Source: CAZADA01 sp964483775 (GTDB lineage Bacteria > Pseudomonadota > Alphaproteobacteria > Caulobacterales > Maricaulaceae). Taken from it: 59,629 nucleotides of DNA. Shown here piece by piece: positions 51,520-59,629 of this stretch. The notes under the pieces are model-generated. The model was not told the DNA's origin. It ran no database searches and saw only the letters and a program-made list of their open reading frames with translations. How positions within the stretch are numbered: position 1 is the first letter of the stretch; each line of letters begins with the position of its first letter. The position numbers and the translations under genes were made by a program. The DNA is taken from positions 1 through 59,629 of the forward strand of contig CAZADA010000003.1 of the NCBI GenBank assembly GCA_964483775.1. The letters are read 5' to 3'.

Positions 51520-52362
51520 ATGGTCGAAACGGCAAACTCTTCATTGGAGCTGGACACGGCGGCTCTCGGGCTCGGCGTGCTCAGTTGGCGCGGCTATGAC
51601 CAATTGCGCCAGTCGCTCGACACGTATGCGCGTGAGGGCCTGTTTGATTTGTTCGGTGATCGGGTGCTGTTTCTGCCAGAGATTGGCGGTGAGGGCGAGG
51701 CGATCGCCGCCGAGTACGGCCTGCGCGCCGTCGGGACCGACGTTAATCTGGGCATTCTTGGCGGGTTTCGCGGTATGGCGCGGGCGTTGCGCACTGAATA
51801 CGTGTTGCTGTTGGAGAACGACTGTCCGCTGATTGAGCCGCGCTCGCAGGTCGAGGCGCAATTGGCTGCGGGGCTCGAGGATCTGCGCGCGGGGCGCAGT
51901 GTGGTTCACCGCTTGCGCCATCGCTGGCGACCCGGCGCGAAGTTCAACGCGCGCGACAAGTATCTGCGTTATCACCCGTGTGAGGACGCCGATGAGGCGG
52001 CGCAGACATCGGCTTCGAGGTTGCGGCGACTGCGCCCTGGTAAAGCGCGGCGGTTGGCGGGGTGGTCGGTGCATGTCGAACGGTCGCCGCAAAGCAAATT
52101 CCCCAATTGCATTTCTGTCAGTCCAACCGGCAATTTTCTGATCTCGACCGCATGCCTGCCGTGGTCGAACCAACCGTTTTTGATCCGACGGCGGTTTTTT
52201 CTTCACACGCTTTTGGCGCGGGCCGCGCGCGTCAACACGGCGCCCCACCGGCGGGTCAACGGCTTTCGCACCATCGAGGTTGAGCTCAACAATGCGTGGT
52301 GGCGTGCGCGCGGCTGGCGACAAAGCCAGGGTTTGGGCCTGTTCACCCACGCGCGCGGCTGA
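51520..52362 (+). CDS. GT-A-like glycosyltransferase in the flagellar cluster
   Basis: 280 residues, not assigned to a named family. The first 110 residues show a Rossmann-like GT-A pattern: GLGVLSWRGYDQLRQSL, TDVNLGILGGFRGMARAL, and YVLLLENDCPLIE, where END (99-101) takes the place of the metal-binding DxD. The remainder is basic and has no transmembrane helix except possibly near 230-240. The ATG at 51520 was chosen; the frame is open back to 51436 without a ribosome site. It lies between fliE and fliQ, so modification of a flagellar component is conceivable. Base composition is like its neighbours. Confidence 0.65.
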   Translation: MVETANSSLELDTAALGLGVLSWRGYDQLRQSLDTYAREGLFDLFGDRVLFLPEIGGEGEAIAAEYGLRAVGTDVNLGILGGFRGMARALRTEYVLLLENDCPLIEPRSQVEAQLAAGLEDLRAGRSVVHRLRHRWRPGAKFNARDKYLRYHPCEDADEAAQTSASRLRRLRPGKARRLAGWSVHVERSPQSKFPNCISVSPTGNFLISTACLPWSNQPFLIRRRFFLHTLLARAARVNTAPHRRVNGFRTIEVELNNAWWRARGWRQSQGLGLFTHARG

Positions 52363-52432
52363 GTCCGGCGGCGCGCTCAGATCTCCTTAAGCATAACGGC
52401 CGATAGTTCTTCATCACTTGGTGGAGGCCGCG

Positions 52433-52696
52433 ATGACAGCAGGCGATGTGTTGGATGTGGGGCGCATGGCGATTATGGCCACGATCTCTGCGAGCGCGCC
52501 GATTATGCTTTTGGGCTTGGCGGTGGGCGTGGTCATCGCCCTGTTCCAGGCGTTGACGCAGATCCAGGAAATGACCCTGACCTTTGTGCCGAAAATTCTG
52601 GTGGTGCTGGGTTCGTTGATTGTGTTGCTGCCTCTGATGGGCGCGGTGCTGGGCGATCTCGCCTTTGAGATGTTTGCGCGCATGGCTGGGGTGTGA
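52433..52696 (+). CDS. fliQ: Flagellar export gate protein FliQ
   Basis: 87 residues with two membrane helices: PIMLLGLAVGVVIALFQALTQIQEMTL and VPKILVVLGSLIVLLPLMG (in parts), the FliQ pattern. GGAGG lies 5 nt before the ATG. The stop overlaps the GTG start of fliR (GTGA). Confidence 0.95.
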   Translation: MTAGDVLDVGRMAIMATISASAPIMLLGLAVGVVIALFQALTQIQEMTLTFVPKILVVLGSLIVLLPLMGAVLGDLAFEMFARMAGV

Positions 52697-53454
52697 GTGC
52701 GGTGGACGTCACGCTGACGGGGTCGGTGTTCGCCTTTCTTTTGGTGTTTGCACGGGTTGGCGGCGTGGTGATGGTGTTGCCGGGCTTTGCCAACCCGGGG
52801 CCGCCAGCGATGGTGCGGCTGGCCTTCGCGCTCATGTTGTCGTTCCTTTTGATGCCCAGCGTGTTCGCTGAGGGCGCGCCTGTGCGTGCGACGGCGTTCG
52901 GCGCGAGCTTGCTGTTGATTGGTGAAGTCATCATCGGGCTGGCGATCGGGTCGCTGGTGCGGTTGCTGATGGGCGCGTTGTCCATGGCTGGCCAGATCAT
53001 CGCGCTCCAAACGAGTTTGGCCATGGCGATGAATTTTGATCCGAGCCAAAACCAACAGGGCGCCTTGTTTTCAACCTTTCTGACCCTGGTTGCTGTGACG
53101 CTGATTTTTGTCACCAATCTGCACCACGGGTTTTTGTTAGCCATTGCCGGCAGTTATGGCGTGTTTACGCCGGGCGCTCCGTTGCCGACGGGCGATTTCG
53201 CTGAGTTGGCGATTGATTTGAGCGCCCAAGCTGTTGTGGTGGCTGTGCAGATGTCGGCGCCATTATTGGTATTCGGTTTGGTATTTTACTTTGGGGTTGG
53301 GGTCATCTCCCGGTTGATGCCTCAGGCCAACATGTTTTTTACCGCCATGCCTTTAACGGTGTTGGCCGGTCTTGTGATCTTCGCCGCCACGTTGGGCGGG
53401 TCGATGATGGTGTTCCACGACGCGTTGTCGTCGTTCGTGGCCGCACTGGCGTGA
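52693..53454 (+). CDS. fliR: Flagellar export gate protein FliR
   Basis: 253 residues, multi-helix membrane protein with the FliR motifs FARVGGVVMVLPGF, LLIGEVIIGLAIGSLVRLLMGALSMAGQIIALQ (in parts), and PQANMFFTAMPLTVLAGL. GTG start within the fliQ stop. Completes the FliPQR gate and contacts FlhB, which follows after 7 bp. Confidence 0.95.
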   Translation: MSAVDVTLTGSVFAFLLVFARVGGVVMVLPGFANPGPPAMVRLAFALMLSFLLMPSVFAEGAPVRATAFGASLLLIGEVIIGLAIGSLVRLLMGALSMAGQIIALQTSLAMAMNFDPSQNQQGALFSTFLTLVAVTLIFVTNLHHGFLLAIAGSYGVFTPGAPLPTGDFAELAIDLSAQAVVVAVQMSAPLLVFGLVFYFGVGVISRLMPQANMFFTAMPLTVLAGLVIFAATLGGSMMVFHDALSSFVAALA

Positions 53455-53461
53455 GGCGGTC

Positions 53462-54550
53462 ATGGCCGAAGAAGACGATAGCGAAAAAACTGAAGAACCA
53501 TCCCAGAAAAAGCTGGCTGAAGCCCGCCGCAAAGGGGACGCCCCCAAGAGCCAGGAAGTCAGTCTGTTTATCAGTTTGGTTGGTGGTTTGGGGGTGATCC
53601 TGGTGTTTGGCGCCAGTGCGTCGCAATACTTGGCCCAGGAACTGAGCGGATACTTCGCCCACGCCCATCATATTCCGACTGATCCGGCCGGCGTCACGCG
53701 TCTTGGGGCCGATTTGGCTCGTGTGACGTTGATTGCGCTCGCCGCGCCGTTCGCTGTCCTGCTGTTGATTGCGATCGCAGGCCATTGGGGGCAAACGGGA
53801 CTGATCGCTTCGGGTGAAAAGCTCAAGCCCGATTTATCAAAGCTGTCGCCGATCAAAGGGTTGACCCGCGTGTTTGGTAAGGCTGCGCTCGCCAACTTCT
53901 TGCGGGGTTTGGCCAAGCTGGGGTTGGTTGCGGTGGCCGGTTTTGCTGCGCTCTGGCCGTTGCGTGATCGGCTGGTGGGGTTGGTTTGGGCGCATCCAGG
54001 GGCGCTTTTGCCCGAGGCGTTGCAGGCCGTGCTGATTTTCAGCGCTGCGGCGTTGGGCGTCTACTTCATCGTCGCGGTGATTGATTTTGTCGCCCAACGC
54101 CATTCGTGGATGGCCAAGCAGCGGATGAGCCGGCGTGAGCTCAAGGACGAGCACAAACAAAGCGAGGGCGACCCGGTTGTCCGGGCGAGACTGCGCCACA
54201 TTCGCCAAGAGCGCGCTCGGTCGCGGATGATGGCGGCGGTGCCTGACGCCACAGTGATCGTAACCAACCCAACCCACTACGCCGTTGCGCTCAAGTGGGA
54301 CAAGGAGGTCGGCGGCGCGCCCTTGTGTGTGGCCAAGGGGGTGGATTTGCTGGCGCTGCGGATTCGCGATGTGGCTGAGGAGCACAATGTGCCGTTGGTT
54401 GAAAACCCGCCCTTGGCGAGGGCCCTCTACGCCAACGTGGATGTGGATCGGCCGGTCCCGCAAGAATACTGGAAAGCTGTGGCGGAAATCATCCGCTACG
54501 TGTTTAAACTTGGGAATAGACGCTCGCGGTCACGGCAAAACAGGCGATAA
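53462..54550 (+). CDS. flhB: Flagellar export switch protein FlhB
   Basis: 362 residues. It starts EDDSEKTEEPSQKKLAEARRKGD, has four membrane helices, then a cytoplasmic domain with the autocleavage motif NPTH (VTNPTHYAVAL, about residue 268) and the conserved PLARALYANVDVDRPVPQEYWKAVAEI (in parts). It controls the change from rod/hook to filament export. Followed 47 bp later by cckA. Confidence 0.96.
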   Translation: MAEEDDSEKTEEPSQKKLAEARRKGDAPKSQEVSLFISLVGGLGVILVFGASASQYLAQELSGYFAHAHHIPTDPAGVTRLGADLARVTLIALAAPFAVLLLIAIAGHWGQTGLIASGEKLKPDLSKLSPIKGLTRVFGKAALANFLRGLAKLGLVAVAGFAALWPLRDRLVGLVWAHPGALLPEALQAVLIFSAAALGVYFIVAVIDFVAQRHSWMAKQRMSRRELKDEHKQSEGDPVVRARLRHIRQERARSRMMAAVPDATVIVTNPTHYAVALKWDKEVGGAPLCVAKGVDLLALRIRDVAEEHNVPLVENPPLARALYANVDVDRPVPQEYWKAVAEIIRYVFKLGNRRSRSRQNRR

Positions 54551-54597
54551 TGGGATTTTGCTGGCGGTGATTCGCCGGACGAGGAGACCCAACGCCC

Positions 54598-57195
54598 ATG
54601 TCGGATATGTCCCATATGTCTGAGCCCGTTTCGCGGACTGCGGGGTCTGAATCGTTGTCAACACAGGGGGATGGCGGTTTGCTGCGTCGCGCGGTGTTTT
54701 GGGCGATCGCCGCCCTGGTGTTTCTGGCTGCGTGTGTGGCGATGTTAGCGCCGCGCGCGGCCGGGCCTGGCGGGCTCTTGTTGTTGCTTGCGCTGGCCGG
54801 GTCGGGGCTGGTGTTTCTCTATATGATGGCCTCTGGACGCGATGGGGGCGGTGGGCGCCGGCCGCGATCGCGCTCGGCTGCGCTGGCGTTCGATGCGCTG
54901 CCCGACGCGGTGCTGTTGTCGGATGCCGAGGGCGGGGTCATCTTGGCCAACGCCGCGCTCGAGCGCTTAGCCCAGGACGCCGGGGTGTTTGGCGAGAGCG
55001 CCCGCCCGCCGGGGTTTGACCGCTTGCTTGGCGCGCACCCTGGGGTCAGCGCGGCGGTGTTTCGTCTGTCACGAGCCGCCAAGCGCGGTGAGTTCGCGCG
55101 CGAGCTTCTGCCGCCCTCGCCCTTTGGCGCGGATCTGCAAGAGCGTCAGTTTGAGCTTGATGTGACGCCGCTGGAGGATGGCGTGACCTTGTGGCGCGCA
55201 CGGCCGGTTGATGGCGGCGAGGCGCCAATGGGCGCACTTGCGCCCGGTGACGTTGTCGAGGACGCGCCGATTGGGTTTTTCTGCGCCCATCAGGATGGGC
55301 GGATTGCTTACGCCAACCGAACCTTGCGCACATGGCTGGGTGCGAATGCTGATCGGCCCGATCTTCGTGTGGGCCATTTCATCGCCGGTGATGCGACCAA
55401 GGCGATTGCTCGACAACGAACGCCGGGCGCGATCACGCGATCGGAGATCACGCTCAAGGCGCGCGACGGCATCGCATCCCCTGCGCTGGTGGTCACAAGT
55501 TGGCCTGAGGATCCCGATGGCGTTTCGCGGTCCGTGATCTATGCGCGCGCCGGGGGTGATGCGCCCATGGGGGTCGCTCAGGCGATGGGCGCGCCGAAGA
55601 TTAGCCAACCTGGCGCGTCGCTGGACGCCATGTTCGCTAACGCTCCGTTCGGCGTGGTGAAGCTTGAAAGTGAGGCCGTTTTGGAGGCGAGCATTGGCGA
55701 CGCCAATCCGGCTTTTCTCGACATGACCAATGGGCGCGGTGGCCCGGGTGCGCGCTTTGCCGGTTTGTTCGTGATCGATGACGACTCTGCGCGTCGGCGC
55801 ATGGCCGAGGGCAAGGTCGATGCGCGCAGCCCGGTTGAGGCTCTGATCGCCCAACCGAAGGACAGCAAATTGCCCGCCCGCTATGTGCAGATCTACTTTG
55901 CGCCGGAGCGCGCCGGGCGTTTGACGGCGTATGTCGTGGATGTCAGCGAGCGCAAGACGCTGGAGACGCAATTGTCGCACTCGCAGCGCATGCGGGCGAT
56001 CGGCGACCTTGCCAGCCAAATCGCGCATGACATGAACAATCGCTTCACCAGCATGCAGGGGCAGGTTGATCACCTCAAACTGCGCCATCCTGTGGGTGAT
56101 CCGTCCTATGATTTGTTAAGCGAGCTTGAGCAGAACATCGCCAGCGCCACCGAGATGGTGGGGCAGATTCTCTCCTATGCGCGGCTCGAGATTGTGCGTC
56201 CTCAGGTGATCGACGTGCCGGCTCTGGTGTCCAAGAACAGCGTTTGGCTGCGGCAAATGATCCATCGCGGCGTGACGCTGGAGACCGATCTGCACCGGGC
56301 GCCGGCGATCAAGATGGGGCAGAGCCAACTTGAGCAGGCGATCCTCAACCTGGTGTCCAACGCCAGCGACGCGATGAAGAACGCCAAGACGCTGGGGGAT
56401 GACATCGCCGATGTGCGCGGTGTGATCACCATTCGCACCGGCCTTGCCACTGAGGCTGAACGCGTGCGCGCCGGCGCTCCCGACGATGGGCGCGACTACG
56501 CCATCATTGAAGTCTCCGACACCGGCGAGGGCATTCCGCCGGACATGCTGACGGACATCTTCGAGCCCTTCATCACCAGTAAGGCCGATGGCGAGGGCAC
56601 CGGGCTGGGCTTGGCCACGGTCATGGGCGTCACCAAACAGGCCGGCGGTTATGTCGACGTGGACAGCGAAGTTGGCAAAGGCGCGCAGTTCCGATTGCTG
56701 TTTCCCGCGTGTGATCCTGCTGAGGCCGAGGCGGCTGAGGCGGCCCGCGTTGAGGCTGCGCGCATGGCGGCGATTGAGCGCTCCATGGCGGAGACGGATG
56801 ATCTGTCGGGCGTGGATCGGATTTTGTTTGTCGATGACGAGGAGGGCGTGCGCCGGATGGCGGTGCGGATGTTGGAGCGGCTTGGCTATGATGTCTTGCA
56901 GGCCAGTGACGGGATTGAGGCGCTTGATCTGCTTGAGGAGCATTCGGGTGCGATTGATGTGTTGATTTCTGATGTCATGATGCCTGGCAAAAACGGCGTT
57001 GAGGTGCTCGAAGAAGGGGCCAAGGACCTGGGGGACGCTGCGGTGATTTTGCTGTCCGGTTTCACGGAAGCGTATTTTTCTGACGTCCTGGAACGGCATC
57101 CGAAGGTGCGGTTTCTCCATAAACCTTATAAACTCGAGCAATTGGCCCGCGCGGTGAAGGCGGCGGTGAAAGTTCGTTTGACGGAGGCGCATTAG
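54598..57195 (+). CDS. cckA: CckA-type hybrid histidine kinase of the CtrA phosphorelay
   Basis: 865 residues, longer than Caulobacter CckA (about 690). Two membrane helices (about 33-52 and 57-77) precede three PAS-like regions (about 95-205, 215-315 and 343-450). The H box is IAHDMNNRF, with H477; CckA usually has IAHDFNNLL. The N box is ILNLVSNASDAM (N584, N588); DTGEGIP (641-647) and GTGLGLATV (668-676) follow. The receiver (about 740-858) has D792 in SDVMMPG. CckA phosphorylates CtrA and CpdR through ChpT, and acts as a phosphatase in the presence of c-di-GMP. The flhB-cckA-recA order supports the identity. A related divergent paralogue remains possible. Confidence 0.85.
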   Translation: MSDMSHMSEPVSRTAGSESLSTQGDGGLLRRAVFWAIAALVFLAACVAMLAPRAAGPGGLLLLLALAGSGLVFLYMMASGRDGGGGRRPRSRSAALAFDALPDAVLLSDAEGGVILANAALERLAQDAGVFGESARPPGFDRLLGAHPGVSAAVFRLSRAAKRGEFARELLPPSPFGADLQERQFELDVTPLEDGVTLWRARPVDGGEAPMGALAPGDVVEDAPIGFFCAHQDGRIAYANRTLRTWLGANADRPDLRVGHFIAGDATKAIARQRTPGAITRSEITLKARDGIASPALVVTSWPEDPDGVSRSVIYARAGGDAPMGVAQAMGAPKISQPGASLDAMFANAPFGVVKLESEAVLEASIGDANPAFLDMTNGRGGPGARFAGLFVIDDDSARRRMAEGKVDARSPVEALIAQPKDSKLPARYVQIYFAPERAGRLTAYVVDVSERKTLETQLSHSQRMRAIGDLASQIAHDMNNRFTSMQGQVDHLKLRHPVGDPSYDLLSELEQNIASATEMVGQILSYARLEIVRPQVIDVPALVSKNSVWLRQMIHRGVTLETDLHRAPAIKMGQSQLEQAILNLVSNASDAMKNAKTLGDDIADVRGVITIRTGLATEAERVRAGAPDDGRDYAIIEVSDTGEGIPPDMLTDIFEPFITSKADGEGTGLGLATVMGVTKQAGGYVDVDSEVGKGAQFRLLFPACDPAEAEAAEAARVEAARMAAIERSMAETDDLSGVDRILFVDDEEGVRRMAVRMLERLGYDVLQASDGIEALDLLEEHSGAIDVLISDVMMPGKNGVEVLEEGAKDLGDAAVILLSGFTEAYFSDVLERHPKVRFLHKPYKLEQLARAVKAAVKVRLTEAH

Positions 57196-57215
57196 TTCCT
57201 TTTTGTTTGATTTTC

Positions 57216-57230
57216 GTTCTTGCTCTGTTT
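57216..57230 (+). promoter_or_regulatory. SOS (LexA) box before recA
   Basis: GTTC-TTGCTCT-GTTT, against the alphaproteobacterial LexA consensus GTTC-N7-GTTC (one mismatch), lies 73 bp before the recA ATG in an otherwise gene-free 107-bp stretch. Confidence 0.65.
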
Positions 57231-57302
57231 TGGCCTATCGGCTAGGTTTGTACGTGATGGGGAATCAGGTTGAGTCGCCCCGCAATCCAGCAGAGTGAGA
57301 GC

Positions 57303-58358
57303 ATGATGGCGGAGCCTGAACTGCACGTGGTGGAAACTGGGGATAAAAAACGCGCCCTTGAGGCGGCGTTGGGGCAGATCGACAAAGCCTTCGGCAAGGG
57401 CTCGATCATGCGCCTTGGCCAGACGGAGTCTTTGGACATTGAGGCGGTTTCGACCGGGTCGCTGGGGCTGGACATCGCTCTGGGGATTGGCGGCTTGCCC
57501 CGCGGGCGGATCGTGGAGATCTACGGGCCAGAGGCATCGGGTAAGACGACGTTGGCGCTGCACTGTGTCGCCAGCGCGCAGGCCGAGGGTGGTGTCGCCG
57601 CATTTGTCGACGCTGAACATGCGTTGGATCCGGTGTATGCTGGTAAGCTCGGCGTTGATTTGGGCGAGTTGCTCGTGTCCCAGCCGGACGCTGGCGAGCA
57701 GGCGTTGGAAATCGCAGACACCTTGGTGCGCTCGGGCGCGATTGATGTGCTTGTGGTGGACTCGGTGGCTGCGCTCACGCCGCGCGCTGAGCTTGAAGGG
57801 GAGATGGGTGATAGCCTGCCAGGTTTGCAAGCCCGCTTGATGAGCCAGGCCTTGCGTAAGCTGACGGCGTCGATTTCCAAATCCAAGACGGTGGTGATTT
57901 TCATCAACCAAATCCGGCACAAGATCGGGGTGATGTTCGGTTCTCCGGAGACAACAACCGGCGGCAATGCTCTGAAATTTTATGCGAGTGTGCGGCTGGA
58001 TATTCGGCGGATTGGCGCGCTAAAAAAAGCCGATGAAATCATTGGCAATCAAACCCGAGTGAAGGTTGTCAAAAACAAAGTGGCGCCGCCGTTCCGCGAA
58101 GTCGAATTTGATATTTTGTACGGTGAAGGCATCTCCAAGGCGGGTGAAATTCTTGATCTGGGTGTGAAGGCGAGTGTGGTCGAAAAATCGGGCGCTTGGT
58201 ATTCTTATGGAGCCGAGCGTATTGGCCAAGGCCGCGAGAATGCTCGCCGCTTCTTAATCGACAACCCGGATATCGCCCACGCGATTGAGAGCGATGTGCG
58301 GCGCAATGCCGGCCTGGTGGTCGAAGATATGCTTGGCGGGGATGCTGCTGCGGAGTAG
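57303..58358 (+). CDS. recA: Recombinase RecA
   Basis: 351 residues. It has ALGQIDKAFGKGSIMRLG, the Walker A motif GPEASGKTT, VVDSVAALTPRAELEGEMGD (in parts), and the L2/DNA-binding region FINQIRHKIGVMFGSPETTTGGNALKF (in parts). It catalyses strand exchange and LexA self-cleavage. The ATG at 57303 (or 57306) fits the family; the longer frame from 57270 has no initiation site of note. A LexA box lies upstream. Confidence 0.97.
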   Translation: MMAEPELHVVETGDKKRALEAALGQIDKAFGKGSIMRLGQTESLDIEAVSTGSLGLDIALGIGGLPRGRIVEIYGPEASGKTTLALHCVASAQAEGGVAAFVDAEHALDPVYAGKLGVDLGELLVSQPDAGEQALEIADTLVRSGAIDVLVVDSVAALTPRAELEGEMGDSLPGLQARLMSQALRKLTASISKSKTVVIFINQIRHKIGVMFGSPETTTGGNALKFYASVRLDIRRIGALKKADEIIGNQTRVKVVKNKVAPPFREVEFDILYGEGISKAGEILDLGVKASVVEKSGAWYSYGAERIGQGRENARRFLIDNPDIAHAIESDVRRNAGLVVEDMLGGDAAAE

Positions 58359-58435
58359 GGGCTTGCGATCGCTCATCGGCGCGGTCACCTTGCACCGGTC
58401 ATGGGGCTAATCGGTAGCAGACAAGAGGGCCGGTG

Positions 58436-59629
58436 ATGACGACACGGTTGCGTGATATTCGATCGGCGTTTTTGGACTTTTTCGCTGACCGGGATCATAA
58501 AGTGCTCGCGTCCAGCCCGTTGGTGCCGGATGACCCGACCTTGTTGTTCACCAACGCCGGTATGGTCCAGTTCAAGGGCGTGTTCACCGGCGCGGAAGCG
58601 GCGCCGGCGCCACGAGCGGCGACATCCCAAAAGTGTGTTCGGGCGGGCGGGAAGCATAACGATCTCGACAATGTGGGCTATACGGCGCGGCACCACACAT
58701 TTTTTGAAATGTTGGGCAATTTTTCTTTTGGCGATTACTTCAAGGAAGAGGCGATCACATCAGCTTGGCAGCTGGTGACCGAAGAGTTTGCGCTTGATCG
58801 CGACAAGCTGTTGGTGACTATTTTTGCTGACGATGATGAAGCGTTTGATCTGTGGCGGAAAATTGCGGGTTTGTCGGATGATCGGATCATCCGGATCGCA
58901 ACGTCGGATAACTTCTGGTCCATGGGGCCGACGGGGCCATGCGGTCCGTGTTCGGAGATTTTCTTTGATCATGGTCCCGACATTCCCGGCGGGCCGCCCG
59001 GTTCGTCGAATGAGGATGGTGATCGGTTCATTGAAATCTGGAATCTGGTATTTATGCAGTTTGATCAGAGCGAGGATGGCTCGCGGAACAATCTGCCGAA
59101 ACCGTCGATTGACACCGGCATGGGGCTAGAGCGGATCGCTGCAATCTTGCAAGGCGTGCACTCGAACTATGAGATTGACCTGTTTCAGGCGCTGATCGCG
59201 TCGTCGGAACAGGTGCTCGGGGTCCGCGCGGATGGCGCAGCGACGGCGAGCCACAGGGTCATTGCAGACCATATGCGCGCGACGGGGTTCTTGATCGCCG
59301 ATGGCGTCACGCCTTCGAATGAGGGGCGCGGCTATGTGTTGCGGCGGATCATGCGACGCGCGATGCGCCACGCCCACGCCCTGGGAGCCAACACGCCCGT
59401 GCTCTATCAGCTGACGCCGGCTTTGATCGAACAGATGGGCGAGGCCTATCCCGAGCTGCGTCGCGCCCAACCTGCGATTGTGGAAACCCTTCGCCAGGAG
59501 GAGGAGCGTTTCCAGCGGACGCTTGGGCGCGGCATGGTGGTGCTGGATGATGCTGTGAGCGGGTTGGGCGCCGGTGAGCAATTGTCGGGCGATGTCGCGT
59601 TCAAGCTCTACGACACCTACGGCTTTCCG
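58436..59629 (+). CDS. alaS: Alanyl-tRNA synthetase, N-terminal part, cut by the window edge
   Basis: The first 398 residues of a class II synthetase normally near 880. Motif 1 region: FTNAGMVQFKGVFTG. Then CVRAGGKHNDLDNVG, the tRNA-contacting HHTFFEMLGNFSFGDYFKEEAI (motif 2 region, in parts), and motif 3 DTGMGLERIAAILQG. The editing domain and zinc site lie beyond the edge. The reading frame is open to the last base. ATG at 58436; a GTG one codon earlier is possible. It follows recA by 77 bp, as in Caulobacter. Confidence 0.96.
   Translation, partial: MTTRLRDIRSAFLDFFADRDHKVLASSPLVPDDPTLLFTNAGMVQFKGVFTGAEAAPAPRAATSQKCVRAGGKHNDLDNVGYTARHHTFFEMLGNFSFGDYFKEEAITSAWQLVTEEFALDRDKLLVTIFADDDEAFDLWRKIAGLSDDRIIRIATSDNFWSMGPTGPCGPCSEIFFDHGPDIPGGPPGSSNEDGDRFIEIWNLVFMQFDQSEDGSRNNLPKPSIDTGMGLERIAAILQGVHSNYEIDLFQALIASSEQVLGVRADGAATASHRVIADHMRATGFLIADGVTPSNEGRGYVLRRIMRRAMRHAHALGANTPVLYQLTPALIEQMGEAYPELRRAQPAIVETLRQEEERFQRTLGRGMVVLDDAVSGLGAGEQLSGDVAFKLYDTYGFP

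Noticed and set aside
52387..52401. TTAA at 52387 as a CtrA box before fliQ
   Set aside because: The second half-site at N7 is GGCC and there is no left half-site, so the match is one half only.
1..59629. CRISPR arrays, insertion sequences, prophage, tRNA or rRNA genes
   Set aside because: I found no regularly spaced repeats, transposase or integrase motifs, terminal inverted repeats or cloverleaf-like sequences. Gene content and composition are those of a core chromosome.

Overview
The window is a 59.6 kb, GC-rich, gene-dense chromosomal segment of an alphaproteobacterium. The closest resemblance is to the Caulobacterales/Maricaulales (Caulobacter-like dimorphic bacteria). Reasons: a degenerate-EAL TipF-like protein; the order fliQ-fliR-flhB-cckA-recA-alaS, which I recall as Caulobacter synteny; a CckA-type hybrid kinase; CtrA-like boxes in front of flagellar genes; a sigma-54 promoter in front of flgF; a GTTC-N7-GTTC-type SOS box before recA; and BamF/DUF3035 and DUF2093 proteins. 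It is core genome: I see no insertion sequence, prophage, CRISPR array, rRNA or tRNA. Both ends cut genes (groEL at the left, alaS at the right). A run of ten N at 38553-38562 interrupts a sensor kinase gene.

Left third (1-24 kb): groES-groEL on the minus strand, with a heat-shock promoter and CIRCE operator; an OmpA-like lipoprotein; the TipF-like EAL protein behind a possible start-codon-sequestering hairpin; a NagD-like HAD protein; a cheY-cheZ pair; maoC-ribF; an EF-hand lipoprotein; ileS-lspA-DUF3035 lipoprotein-mutL; a NADAR protein; a secreted Arg/Gly/Asp/His-rich protein; an OmpW porin; rsmD and rluB separated by two orphan genes; a TerB-like protein; tadA and a GNAT acetyltransferase; a DUF4345 protein; a secreted amidohydrolase; and purD.

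Middle (24.7-39.7 kb): xseA-DUF2093-M23 endopeptidase; a DUF2817 protein that has lost its metal-binding residues; an LpxL-like acyltransferase; a GST-trhO pair; an 851-residue membrane protein with a beta-solenoid-like front half and no known function; the lipid A/Kdo operon (DUF374 acyltransferase-waaA-lpxK); a CX5R phosphatase; and a hybrid histidine kinase with an AT-rich membrane-sensor region.

Right third (39.8-57.2 kb): flagellar genes in four transcription units. flgF-flgG-flgA-flgH (minus) has a canonical sigma-54 promoter. fliL-fliM-motE-like-large TPR protein runs divergently from it. fliO-fliP (minus) is divergent from flgB-flgC-fliE. Then a glycosyltransferase-like gene, fliQ-fliR-flhB, and cckA. 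Together these make the basal-body rod, the L-ring, the P-ring chaperone, the export gate and the switch. fliF, fliG, fliN, flgI, flhA and the hook and filament genes must lie elsewhere. CckA is the kinase that normally feeds CtrA, so the CtrA-like boxes in front of fliL, flgB and tipF, if real, tie the window into one cell-cycle motility circuit. recA and the 5' part of alaS close the window.
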